DNA of 64,000 nt from Lichina pygmaea (lineage: Eukaryota; Ascomycota; Lichinomycetes; Lichinales; Lichinaceae). The notes below the pieces were generated by a model that was not told the origin of the DNA, made no database searches, and worked only from the letters and a program-made list of their open reading frames with translations. Below, in pieces: positions 46,154 to 58,150 of the stretch. Location: assembly GCA_963422465.1 (NCBI GenBank), contig OY730169.1, positions 2,294,001 through 2,358,000 of the forward strand, given 5' to 3'. Within the stretch, counting starts at the first letter, position 1. Each line of letters opens with the position of its first letter. Position numbers and translations under genes: made by a program.

Positions 46154-46921
46154 AGACACCGAGGAGCCTGTGGATCTCACCTTTCGCAATTTGCTCCACG
46201 GCTGCGGTAGCTTTCCACCACCGGACCACCGTTTGACCGAGGCGAGATGCTCGCCGTACCGAAGACCACCCTGAGAAAGCGTGGCGCACGGCTCCGCGAC
46301 GCTGCTGACATCGTGGGCGGGCGCCATCCTGATCCGATCCGGTGGTGTCCGTGACCGAGACGAAGGCGGCGCGTCGAAAGACGCATGGTGATGGATCGAT
46401 GTGCTGGAGTAGGAGGACGAGAAGGGCGAGCGCGACGAGGCGGCGGATCGATTCGGGCGGACGTGGTGGAGCTGATCGCTGGACGGCTGACGCGGAGCGG
46501 ATCTGAAGGCGAGCTTGCTCCGGAGGGCCTCGCTCTTGTTGTCGACGAAGGCCCGCAACGCGCTCTTCTCTATCCGCGACGGCTGCGACGCCGAACCGTC
46601 GGCGGTGCTAGACCACGACATGGACGTCGCGGTGCGGCCTTGGCTCGAGTTGGCGCGAGGCCGCGAGGGAGGCCGAACGACCGAGGGCGGGGACCGGTCA
46701 TAGTCGAAGTCGATGATGTTGAGAGCGGGCACATAGTGCTGCGCGCCGTCGTACGACGACTGTTCGGCCATCGGCTCAAGCGACGGCCGGCCCGACATGA
46801 ACGGCTCAGATTGCCAGGCATACTGGGGCGACGGCGGGTGGGGCGGCGAGCGAGGTGCGAAGACCTGCTCGTGGCGGACCGGGGCCTTCTGCTTGCGAAC
46901 GTAGGCGCTGCGGCCGGACAT
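43931..46921 (-). CDS. Large DUF8004-like fungal protein
   Basis: Two exons, 46921-46181 and 46021-43931, join in phase to give 943 residues. Exon 1 is Ser/Pro/Arg-rich and probably disordered. The junction reads KLRK then DPELWDPTGDTLVYLGHEA, followed by SLRVHSSVLEDTGSAFF. This is the typical opening of the conserved domain in large fungal proteins that I associate with DUF8004. The folded part continues through blocks such as NVFALLFGKSLVGLNLYQSL and WLTRDVIRRLQIDLGALYDY. The C-terminus has an alanine run and low-complexity Ser/Gly stretches. No catalytic motif, signal peptide or membrane helix is visible, and no function is known to me. The intron (159 bp) contains a 32-bp homopolymer. Very GC-rich codon use produces long antisense shadow frames. 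Confidence 0.78.
46121..46152. repeat. G32 homopolymer within an intron
   Basis: Thirty-two consecutive G on the plus strand. In the pre-mRNA of the DUF8004-like gene (minus strand) it is a C32 run that makes up a fifth of the intron, starting 28 nt after the donor site. Confidence 0.85.
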
Positions 46922-47299
46922 GGTGACAGCCGGATGCGCAGAGACGATCGAGATGACGAAGGTTATCAAAGAGAAGGAAGGCCGGTGGACGAAGTGGAAG
47001 AGTGTTCACATGGAGGAATCGGGTGAGGGGGAGAAGGAGAAGGAGGAGAAGGTGAAGGAGAGACAAGAGGTCCCCGAGGGTCAAAAGGACAGGCAGCGTC
47101 AACCGAGCCGGTGAATGCGCGGATCGATGACGGGGTGACGGGGAGGGGAAGGGCAAGCGAGAAAGGCCAATCCGATGACAGGTCGGGGTGGACTGGTTTA
47201 AAGTGGGAGCTCAAAGGGTCGAGGCGACATGTGCATGGGTGAGGAGTTATGTGTGCGGCGTTGGTCCGGGCGGAAAGCAGAAGGTCCGGCCGTGACGGC

Positions 47300-47340
<41 letters not shown>

Positions 47341-50300
47341 TCCCTCTCGGGTATATGGCAAAGCAAGCATGCGTTTGCTCGCTGGCGTGCTCGCTCGCTC
47401 GGCTTCACGACGGCGGAACTTGCATGCTGCATCGGGTTAGCCGGCCATCAGTTCGAAGCAAGCTCGGAGCACGAGCGACGTCGGGCACACCGAAGCGATG
47501 ATCGGTGGGCAAGGGCAGCCCTTCACTTTATCCCACCCTGGCGAGGTCGAAACGAGGCCGAAGACCGTAAAAGAAACTGGATGCGAGGGCACGGTCAGCA
47601 TCGGACGGCGCGATGGACGGCGGCGGCAGGCCAGGAACCCCGGGCAACGGACGCCATCAAGCTCAAACAACGGCTAGCACGAGCCCCCAACCGCAGCCGA
47701 ACAACGCATGGGGGAGCAACAAGGAAGGTGGAGGAGCACGCGGAGCAGCAACGTGGGTCGGAAACAAGCAGGTGGACGAACCTCGGCAGAAGAAGGCGGC
47801 GGCGGCGGCGGCGGCGGCGGCGGCACCTCGCACAAGATGATATGATCGTCGGAGCTCAGGTCGACTTGAACAGCCGGAACGAGGGCAGGACGTCGAGCTG
47901 TCACAAGAGGAGATGAAAGTGAGACTCGAAGGCACCGGCCTCACACGAAGCCTTGGCGAAGCTCTCGCGCAGCACCGGCAAGCAACGACCCGAGGAAAGT
48001 TGTTATGCTAGATCGACGTCGATCTTGCCGAGAGCGCGACTTCTCCGCTTCCTTTCGTGTGGAGACGCGGTCGAGAGAGAGGGAAGCACCAAGGGCCAGA
48101 GAGGGTTGGTACGATGCGTATGAGACGAGGTCAAGGTGAGGATGACCCGAGTCGTCGTTCCCCGGTCCGTCGACGGTCGAGGGTGATGCAGGGCGTTCGG
48201 ACCTAAGCCTTCAGCAACCGCTGGTGCTGCCGGTGCCGCCGGCCACCGATCCTGGTCATCAGAGCAGCGAGCGTCGTTCCAGTCTGGTGCTTCCGCCGAA
48301 CGGTCTTTTTCTTCTTCCCGGCCGACGTCCTTTCCTCCTCCGTTAGCTCTGTCCCGTTGACATGCTGCCGTAACGTTCGAAAAGGAGACGGCTGTCGTGC
48401 GAAGGGTACGGCGGTACGAATCGTACGGCGCGCAGCTCGGAGTATCATACGCAACTTACCGAATCTGGGTCCCGTTCGGCTTTCCCAACTTCGTCGTGTC
48501 GCTGACGTCCGCGGTCGGCTCCTACAGCTCCTGGCAGTCTGCAGCTCCCAGGACGAGGTTCTGTCGGGGGATCCTGAAACGGCAATGTGCTGATGGTGCA
48601 AAGGGTCGACAGGCCCGACTGTGGTTCTGCGACGCGCAGATACGAAGTCTTTTTCTGGCCGATACGACGACAAGACAGGCTCCGTACGAGGTGCCGGTAC
48701 CGTAAATCTCGTCCACTCCGGGGGCGTGCGAGGGGCGGATGTCGGAGTGTTCGTACCTCCGTACTTGTGGCTTTGGCTGCCCGACGGTGGTCTTATGCGG
48801 CGGCAGTTCCCTCGGCTTTACCCGCCAGCGGAGGGGACGACGACGGTCCCTGTCCTGTCGCGACTCTCCCTGCTCGCCATCAGCCGACCGGGCCCCTTAC
48901 GAGCACTCCTTCAGATGGGAGCGCACCTCGTTCGCAGCACTCTCCGTGCTATAACTCCGTACGGTAATACGCAACCTACTGCTCCGTACTTCCGCGCGCT
49001 GCAGCCGGCATGGATCAAGCGCCGCGAGAAGAAAAACAAAGCGTGCCAACGCAAATATCGCGCAGCGGGTCGGCGCCGACGCCGAAAACCCGACGGCTTG
49101 GAGTGAGCGGCGATGTCTAGACGCCGCCTCGGCTCATGGTCGGGCCCTGTTCTGCTCTGCACTTGTTCTGCTTCGACCCTGTTCATTCCCCACCTCAGGG
49201 CAAACACTCCAAGTCTAGCGCCGTTCCGAGCCGTGGCCGCTTGGCCCCCGTCGTCGAGAGTTACTGCAGCGATGCTGGGCCGGACGATGATCTTCTTCGT
49301 TCCGCTCGTCTTTCTGCACGCCGGCATGGACACGATGCAGCCCGCATCGGGGCCTTCTTCAACTTTAGGGCGGCCGAGACGATGGCCCCGCCGAGCGCTC
49401 GGTCGAGCAGCTGTAAGGTGATGGTACATGCTGATCGAGGCGACACGTACTTCCGTACGTGCACAGTACATGTGTAACTCTGTAGTACGTGGCAGATCTC
49501 CCTTGTCGATTTACGAGTACAGCAAACGTCTACTCGTTACTCGTACAATACGTACTACGTATGTACGGAACGTACAGTAGGTAGGGGCAAGATGACGTCG
49601 TTCCCGTCACGTGATCATGGCCTTATCCGACGAAGCTGTGCGTACGAGTGCTCGTACAGTATGCGGCCGGGAGAATGGCGAGGACGAACGGCAAAGTTAG
49701 GCTTCAGGTCGATCGTTCGTTCTCGTCTGGGGCGAGGTTGATTGCTCGTACGACCGTCGACGCCAAAGCATCGGTCAACACGTCCAGGACGACAGCCGGC
49801 CGCAAAACCGGACCCCAAGACGGCAACAAGGCGCGCAAAAGCAAGGTCGAAGGTCGAGAGAAGGTTGAGCCAAGTGAGCACAGATGACCAACTGGCCAAT
49901 TCAGGCCACTGCCGTCCCAGTAAGAATCTCACTGGCAGCTCGGGAAAGCAAAATCAATCTGGATCGTTCCGTCCGCCGTCGTCCGCATAAGCACCATGTC
50001 CCTTACCGATCGTGCCAATATCACTCCGGCCAGCCGGTCGGAGCGGGATGCGTCGGCGCCGCCGCCGTGGCCGCCGTGGCCGCCTTCTCCGCCACGAGGG
50101 GGCATCTACCCGCGCTTCCGACCAGTGGGAGAGACCGCCTGGGGTCGAAGCCGGTCGCGTCGTCTGCCATCGCCCAGGAGGAAGTGGACTGATGTGCTGC
50201 CCGTGCTGAGATCGCAATTCGCAACGGAATCGGACATTCCACATGCTTTCCGGTCTCTTCTCTTTGCGGTGTCCACGCCGTTGGCGGCAGGCTGGAAGAT

Positions 50301-51048
50301 CAGGCACCTTACGTCACTGCAGTGTTGTCGGCGTCTCGAGTCCTCGAGCGATGCCTGACGGGTACCTGCGGAGCCAAGAGATCCAAGTCCACGTCCGTGC
50401 CGGTGGCGCCAATCGCTCTGTACGACCGTCAGCATTCAGGCCCTGCCAATTGCCAAGTCGAACGAGCGCCGCGTCGCTCTACTCCGCAGCTGCATTGTCC
50501 TCCACCGCCCTGCCAGCTGCTTACTACTCCATACTCGACACCAAGCCGAGCAGGGCCGTACCCAGGCCGAGCACGGTCGAAGGACAACGTCGCCGACGAT
50601 AGCTGATCAGGAAGGTGAAGATTGTCGTGGGAGCGGGCCGTAGCGCCTTTCTGCTTGCTTTTGTTGCGGAGAAGTCGCCCAGCCTGACACAGCGACGCTC
50701 GCTCCAATCACCTCATTACGTACGAGACGAAACGTACGTACGCCGGTCAGCGCCAACTTCACAGAAGATGTCCTACGATGCCATCATCTCAAGGGATGGT
50801 AACGACACGGATGGTCCTACGTACGTACTGTCTGAGAGATTAGATCCCCAACTTACAGATCGTCTACATCATGTACGAGACTGAGCAAATCCTTGATGAC
50901 AAACACAGCAGATTCTAATATCAACTGGAACGGCGTGCCCAGTCGTCGATGGACGTTTCAACACTTTCTTTCCTAGGTTTTGCGTATGTTAGTTAGTTGC
51001 AGCCGGTGCGTACTTGGCGCAAGAGTACGGAAGTAGAGTGAGTCAAGA
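46922..51048. other. Gene-poor 4-kb region
   Basis: I see no supportable gene. The first part includes the promoter of the DUF8004-like gene with a purine-rich GGAGAA tract (near 47015-47075) and a (CT)n tract at 47303-47336. A (GCG)n run lies at about 47797-47820. GTAC/ACGT palindromes recur (near 49450-49580 and 50720-50830). Confidence 0.4.
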
Positions 51049-51230
51049 TATATATTTTTTATTTTATTCTTACTCTGATTCGACTGGTGACCCATGCAGA
51101 ACTTCAAGATACAAGCTTGTCTTCTCAGAGAACCTTCGAAGCAATAGAAACCGAGACTTGGGTAAGACTAGGGAAACATCTTAAGGAATACGCAGCGTCT
51201 GTAGGAAATAATAATCACAGAGATGTTGTC
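51049..51230 (-). mobile_element. LINE 3'-end fragment, same family as the 6.4-7.7 kb copy
   Basis: The reverse complement ends in a GTAAGAATAAAATAAAA tail and, read backwards from it, aligns over about 170 bp with 7500-7672. Shared landmarks are GGTTCTCTGAGAA/GGTTTTCTGGAGAA, TCTGCATGG, AATCAG and the tail itself. Only the 3' untranslated end is present, a typical 5'-truncated LINE insertion. It is less AT-rich than the other copy. The upstream limit is approximate. Confidence 0.7.
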
Positions 51231-52944
51231 TTTGCTAACAAGAGTGGGTAAAGATTATAATCCTCTGCCAGGCCCACGCTCGTCGGCTTCTACCACGCAG
51301 AATGCTGAGAGAACACCTACCTCGTATGCAGAGCCTGAGGACGATTGCGACCCAAGCGTTTGGGACCGTTCGTACGTATCGAGTCCAGGCTTACATCTCA
51401 CATCTACGAGTACAGCATGTCTTCCAACAAGATGAAAACAAGAATCAAGATGGCGATCTGCTCAACGGACAGGAGGAAATGGCGCCAAAGGATTGATGTT
51501 CCTGTGACAGTGTACCGAGTACGGAAGTACGAGTACTGTACTCGTACTTAGCGGCGGTCGCGGCAGCTACATCAGCACGCATCGGAACCGACGTCGATGC
51601 TGTTCTTCGTACGTAACAGACTCCAGGATGCCCCCGTACAGCCGTCGAGCACTTCTGCCGTAGACGCAGGGGCCACCTAACGACTGGGACGGAGATGGAA
51701 GGCGAGGGGCAATTTATCCAGGCCTTCGTCGACTGTGCCTCCGGCTGGCGAGATGCTCTCGCGAGGAGCAAGTTCGATATCATCCCTTACAGGGGGAGGA
51801 TTGTCGTCCGTTTGCATCCCGATGGATGCAAGATGCGTCGTGACCGGATACGAGGGCGTCAGATCGAGTCGCGTCGACCGACGTCCACGGTCGTGCTACT
51901 CCTTCCCGGCTGTCTGTGTCGCAACGCGGCGGGTCGTGATACCTCAAGAAAACATAGATCCTGCCTGCCTGTCTCGGCCGAGCGTGTGGGAGTGACTGGG
52001 TGACGGCAGATCGTCGCAGCTTCAGGTTGCCGACTGTGGCCGAGCGGCACACAGGAGGCAAACAGAGCACGCAACCCCCGTTCGGGCGGCGCTGACATCG
52101 CTGCGGGTGACTTGAAACAGATCGCAGCTGACGATATGCATACCCGTCCTGCCCCTGCACACGCTCTGGCAGCTCTGCCGCTCGTCCCCGCACGGAAGCG
52201 CGGAAGCACGAGAACGAGGTGACACCGTCGGTGTCCCGCTTCCTGCGGCTCACGTCTTTCCCACCGGGGCAGGTGCCAGTCTTGCGGCGCGAGAGATCTA
52301 GTCTACTTGTGGTGGGGGCACAGTCCACGGCTAACGTAGACCAGGTGGGCAGATGTCCGCCTTCGTCGATGGGGGACGTGTAACCTAGGCCACTCCGAGA
52401 GGTCTGCGGGTCAGAACCCCCCGGACTGCCGAGACGAGATGCGTCTGCCTCGCCGTGGGGGGCTTCACCGTGCGGCTGATGAGGGGCTCGACCGAGCCCG
52501 AGATCGGAAGGGGTCGAAGGAGCGGCCCTCGCGCAGCATGACCGGGGCTGCTGCTCTCCAGCTAGTACAAGCACCGGTGCCGCAGTGGCTGCGGCAACGC
52601 GCACCTCAGCCAAGAGCAGTCTTGGCTGCAGGCGAAGATGAGCGCATCCCTGTCCACGTTCATGTGACGACGTAATGAGATTCGTGAGTCCGTGCTTACT
52701 TTTTGACCGCCGAGATGGGAACGTGAGAAGGAAGATCAAGAACAAGGGTCCTCGGTCGGTATCAAAGGGTTACGTGCGAGGGAGCCGGGAAGATGACCGA
52801 GCTCGCAAACACTAGATACTCGAAAGATCAAGAGGCAGGATATCGCGATGTTCCAAAACACAAACCGACGCAATGACGGTAGGTCGAAAGAACCGGTCTG
52901 TCCAGAGAGGGAAGGAAAAACCCCTTCGGAGAAGGAGCACAACA
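51231..52944. other. Intergenic region
   Basis: No gene is supported. The last 200 bp are probably the 3' UTR of the MARVEL-type gene. Confidence 0.4.
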
Positions 52945-53657
52945 TCAATAGTACGGTCGCTGGTGATTCTGACTGTGACGGCTATGGTGGCTATGGTGGC
53001 TGTGCCGGCTGCCGGTGCGCCGATGGCCATGCCGTTGAGGGTGAGAGTGAGAGTGAGAGTGCGTCTCGCGGCGGTATTCGTCGCGGCGCTTCCGGTGGAT
53101 GAACAGCGCAAGGATCGCGGTGAAGAGGAAGAAGAAGATGTTCATGATGCCAAAGGCGAAGCAGGCCTTGAGCATGGCGCAGTTCTTGTTGACGTTCAGG
53201 GACCAGCCGCTGCCCAAGCTGCGGCCCCAGGCGCCGAAGACGCCGAGGTCGACGTAGAAGCTGCCGGCGGTGAAGTCGCTACAGTCCGCCCGGGCGATCT
53301 CGCGCAGCACGACGACGCTGGCGATGAAACTCCCCATGAAGCAAAAGTCCACAAAGGACACGAAGATGGCCGAGTGCTTCGCTCGGTGGTACGCGAACAC
53401 GGTCGCGATCGCCCAGACCGCCGCCAACACCGACGTGATGAAGAGGACGAGGATGAAGTCGGGCGTCAGGGTGTTGGATGAGGTGTAGCCGCGCACAAAG
53501 TACGCCAGCATGCCCAACGTCGGGATCAATCTGAACGGACGAGATCAGCGCCAGATCGGACGAAGGCTGCCTTACCCGTCGCAGCAGCAGCAGATGGAGC
53601 CACCTACGTGATGATCTGAGCCCATCTCCAGAACGCGAATGCGAGACCGGCGATCAT
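52945..53657 (-). CDS. MARVEL-like four-helix membrane protein
   Basis: Exons 53657-53608 and 53530-52945 (intron 77 bp) join in phase to give 211 residues. Helix 1 spans the exon junction (MIAGLAFAFWRWAQIITLIP). Three further helices follow: FILVLFITSVLAAVWAIATV, FVSFVDFCFMGSFIASVVVL and FGIMNIFFFLFTAILALFI. The loop before the last helix carries CSDF and NCAMLKACFAF cysteines as in fungal MARVEL-domain proteins. The cytosolic tail is extremely rich in His, Ser and Arg (HSHSHSH, HHSHHS), which could bind metal but may be only low-complexity sequence. MARVEL proteins organise membrane domains or vesicle traffic; the specific role is unknown. An in-frame stop lies upstream of the chosen ATG. 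Confidence 0.8.
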
Positions 53658-54533
53658 CGTGGCCGACGACGCTCCTCAGCGTCAAGCGTTGCGCGACGCC
53701 TGATGGGGGGGGGAGCGATCGGTCACCGTGGCCCTGGCGCGAGTCTTCGGTCGGCGTGGGGCGCACGGCGCCGGCGCAAAACCTCTGTCGCGACGTTCTA
53801 GGATGCGACAGCGTCGTCGGCGAAGGGCTAGATAGCAGACAGTGGCAGGCTTGATACCGGGTGCGACGATCGACGGTCCGATCGGACTTGCGACGACCCG
53901 CTGCAGTGGTTGAACGATCACGAAGTTTGTACGGAGGTACAAAGGTAGCTAAATCAACGACAATGTGTCCGAGGCCTTCGACAAGTGCTTTGTTCAGACG
54001 AAGGAGACCCGCGACAGGCTCTCTCTATCCGTTCATCCACGAGTACGAGTAAAGCCAAGATCTTGGAAATATGACGGAGGCTGGCTCGGCTGGCGCTGCC
54101 ATGCGCTGCCTCCCAGCCACGCTACCGCAGCATGGCCAGTCACCCATCCACGGGGCGGTCATGCTCACGTGATCCTTGAGGGCTCGTCACCGTGACTAAG
54201 CAGCCCTGTCACCGACACGTGATACCGCATCGGATTAACCGTAAGCCGAGCTCCGACTGGGAAATGTAAACAAAGCCGGGGCTTCAACTTCTTCCTCACG
54301 CCATCACAACAACAACCAAAACTCCCACGCGTCTTCTCGCACAGCCCCACTTTCGCAACGAGAAGGACCATCGGTCTTCACTTACTCCTTTTGTGATTTG
54401 CCCCAGCTTACCTCCTTGCGTCGACCGCACTCGTTGCTTCAGGGGACGAGAAGCCACTTGCGCTTGTTTGAGAACGCCATCGGACGGTGTTGTCGAGCAC
54501 GAACCCGAACCGACTTGGGGAGCATCTGCCGCC
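53658..54533. promoter_or_regulatory. Spacer between MARVEL-like and PPC89-like genes
   Basis: These genes are divergent. CACGTG motifs occur near 54165-54170 (CTCACGTGATCC) and 54218 (ACACGTGATA), and a GTACGGAGGTAC palindrome at about 53928-53941. No specific factor is assigned. Confidence 0.4.
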
Positions 54534-57500
54534 ATGGCAGACTCGCCCTCACGGTCACCCCGACCTTGGCGTAGCCGGCCGTACCAAGAGGCTCCCCGTG
54601 GCATGGCTCGACATGGCCGCCCGGTGTCAGCGTCCGACGGCAGCTCCCTCGACGGGTCGGCCCAATCGAGGTTCGATCCGGACAACGAGGCCGTCTTTTC
54701 CACGCGTCAGCTCGAAGACGTCTCCCGCCGCATGTCACGGCGCGACGAGGGTCGAAGGAGCCCCGACCGGTATTCGTACGCCGAGGAAGATCGCGACATC
54801 GGTCTGCCTGATGCGGTTGCCGATTCCTACCCAGCCGTCACCCATCCAGACGCTGAGGGGCTGGACAACATGAGCGACTCGATCGAGATTGGTCGAGGCC
54901 AGAGGAGAGACGCTCGTCCTTCCGCTGCCGGATTTCGCCCTGACAATTTCAGCTCGGACATGTTGGGCCACATGGCCGAGGATACCAAACACTCGTTCCA
55001 AGGTGTCGACATCCACGAGGACCCGGATCAATCACCTGCTTTGCCGTCCGGCTTTCCAGTTCGCGGTGAGAGCGCGGCGCGGAGAAAGCCCAAGACGCAC
55101 CCCTCCAACGATCTGTTCGCCGTCGAGGACAAAGAAAACGATCATCTTCGCATGGGACTGGCAAAGACTGCCGACTACGGATCCCGCCACGGCAGCCACG
55201 AGAGCGACGCCCAAAGAACTCGAGCAAAGGCCATGAACGCAACGGTGAGCGACGGGGACGGCGACGACAATGCGTCTTTGCTCAGCGACGGCCGTCCCGC
55301 GACCGTGGATCTCACCTGGCGCAGCACCCGCTTCGGACGGGCAAAGCAGAGAGCGGCCTCGGCCGCAGCGCCTCCCAAGTACACCCTGCCGCCGCCGGCC
55401 GAGAGCCGCAACACTCGGAAGCCCGCCCTAAACCCACAGACGCACATGGCCAAATCCGACAAACGCAACGACGCCATGGCCTCCAACACCGTCACGACCC
55501 AGTACTCGTACCTTCTCCCGGATCTCCCCAACCTCACCGAGCTCGTCTCTGGGGTGTACCAAGATGGCACGCCCGTCTTCTCTCGTCACGGTCCCGCACG
55601 TTCTCGCTTCGGTTCTCTCAACCGCCGACCGGACGAGGCCCGGTCAGGCCACAACCACGCCGCCATCGAGAGCCTGCCGGTCCCATCGGAGGAGAGGGCG
55701 ATTCTCGTCTCGCTTCGGCTCTTGCAAGACAAGGTGGCCGAGCTCGAGAGAGAGCGGGCGGACGACGAAAGGGTCATGGGGGATCTGCGGGCGGAGGTCA
55801 AAAGGCTCAAGACCGAAAAGAAGGACAGGGGACGACGGCTTCGCGCCGACAGCGCTCTCGGTCTGGTTGACAGCGGCAGCGGCAGCGGCAGCGACGGCGG
55901 GGCCGGCGGCAAGAAGAGGGAAAACGTCGTCTCCACCAACCTGCGTAAGCAACACTCCCGTCGCTGCGTTGCGGTCTACCTGCTAACAAGCTGCCTCTGT
56001 AGAGCTCCAGGAGAACATGAAGTCGTTGCAGGACCGTCTGGACCTGACCGTGCAGAGGCTTTCGACGGCGGAGATCAACACGCGCAACCTCACGCGGGAG
56101 CGCGATGCCGCGCTGGCCCAGCTCGGCGTGGCCTTTTGCAGCTCGGAGGACCTCAAGCGCGAGAACCAGGTGCTGTCTGGGGCGAACGAGGCCCTCAAGG
56201 ATGACCTGGCTCGACTTCAGGCCGAGTTTGAGGATCAGAAGCAGCAGTGGGCGAGAAGGGAGAACAGCCTGGCGAAGAAGATGCGCCAGAGAGACGAAGC
56301 CGCCAAGGACGCTCGCGACGTGACCCGAGAGATTCGGCAGCTGCAAAAGCCGGCCGAGAGAGAACGGACGAGGCCCCGACATGCCAGCCACGGCGGCCAG
56401 GCGAACAACACGACTCGGACCCAGGAGCGCACAGAGACACGGCCAGGGCTCCGTGACCGGAATCAGACATCCGACGTCACGCACGACGCAACCGATGCTT
56501 ACAAGAGGGTGAAGGCAGATCCACCCACCCAGGCATCCCACACCGGCCGAAAGGGGCTGGGAAAACCTTACCCTGTTGATGCCCGTTCGCGGCGTCAAGG
56601 GATTCCGGCACGCGACAGCGGGGCCGCTAAGATGGACGGAGACGACGGTGCACGAGCTCCGAAGAGGACCAGGACCAGGACCAGGACCGTCGTGGTTGAA
56701 GAAACCATCCACAGCGACCTGAGCGACGCGGATCGGCACGTCACCGATCCCCGCCAGGAGAACAACGACACCCGGCCCGAGTTCGAGACGGATCAGACGG
56801 TGCGAAGCCAGGTATCCGATACCGGCGACATCACCAACTTGAGCTTCCTCGATGTAAGTCGATCTGCACGCGACTGCGCAGATCGTGCTGCTAATACGGC
56901 GGTATCTTGCAGGAGGATGTTCTCGTGCAGCTGAGGAAGACCCTCGAAGCCGAGAGGGTCAAGCAGAAGGAGGGTCGCGGTGCACAGGGAGACGCAGCGG
57001 ATGAGCAGAAGCGCGTGCCTCGGAAACCCTCTCTCAAGGCGCCTCGCCAGACAGTCGTCGTCGATCCGCAGGACCCGGTCGGCGACGGTCTCACGGGCAA
57101 GTTCAGCGTCAAGGACGGTGAGAACACCGAGCGTCTCTGCGGCGACGCTCGAACACCGAAAGAGGTACGGTAATCCCGCTCCAAACACACAGCTCCGCCA
57201 CTGACTCGAACGATGTGCAGCGCCGCGGAGGAAAAGCGTCCGGGAATCCCAAGGGCTGTCTGCATACGTCGCATGATGCCAAGAGGTCGCTGGGACTGGC
57301 GCACATGGAAAACGTGACCTCGGCATATATCATCCCGGATATCACGATGCAACATCCGCCCATCGACGGAGACGTCTGCGCCCACAAGGGCGTGGCCGGA
57401 CACGATCCGCGGAGCTGCACCATCTGTCAGCGCTCGTCGTGGGCCAAGACAGCGATTTCCGCCATCCACGACGCCGCGGAACAGAACACCAAGCCGGTCA

Positions 57501-58041
57501 TCAAGATCCCGAAGCCGGTGCCGGTGTCGGAGCGCATGCCGCAGGCGGGGCCCGGCGAAGACGAACCGACGATGCGACCGTCTCAGGCGCCGAACGTCGC
57601 CCTTGCCGTCGTCATGAAGGGGCTCGAGGACGAGCTCGCGCACCTAAAGCTCACGCTGGCGAGATACCAAGGTGCCTACGACAGGCACGACGCATCTCTG
57701 AGCAAGGGCAAGCGCAAGGCACTGTGGGCCAAGATCGCGCAGCTGCTGAAGACGATCGACGTCAAGGCCGATCAGATCTACGCCCTGTACGATGTGCTCG
57801 AGGGCCAAAAGGCCGACGGCCAGGCGTTGCAGGAGGACCGTCTCGAGATGACGCTGCACTCGATCGGCATCGACCTCGACGAGCTCCGTCTGACCGACAA
57901 CGGCACGCATAGGAAGGAGGAGGAGCGTGGTGACGCTGACGGCGACGAGGGTCGGTCGACCAAGGACTTGACCTCCTTCAGCGCCCGGCTTCCACGTCAC
58001 GACGACGCCCGGGGCTCGAGCGACGAAGACGACGACGAAGA

Positions 58042-58077
<36 letters not shown>

Positions 58078-58150
58078 ACAGCTACCTTGGGAGGGCATTG
58101 ACGAGGAGGAGACGGGTTACTCGACCCGGAGCAGACGGCAACACGGCTGA
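54534..58150 (+). CDS. PPC89/Cep57-like spindle pole body protein
   Basis: Exons 54534-55944, 56003-56853, 56913-57164 and 57221-58150 give 1147 residues in phase; the ATG lies in a GCCGCCATGG context. The N-terminal 400 residues are charged and disordered. A coiled coil runs from about 405 to 620 (LRLLQDKVAELERERADDERV; NMKSLQDRLDLTVQRLSTAE). Near residues 891-907 a Cys/His cluster (C-AH, GHDPRSCTIC) could bind zinc. Residues about 960-1045 match the Cep57 microtubule-binding domain (VALAVVMKGLEDELAHLKLT; KADQIYALYDVLEGQK). In fission yeast Ppc89 is a spindle pole body scaffold, so this protein probably acts at the pole body. A GAC-coded run of about 15 aspartates lies near the C-terminus. 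The symbol is withheld because orthology was not tested. Confidence 0.82.

Noticed and set aside
47581-47916. Open frames around the GCG repeat
   Set aside because: Poly-Arg, poly-Ala and poly-Pro runs in different frames come from the trinucleotide repeat rather than a gene.
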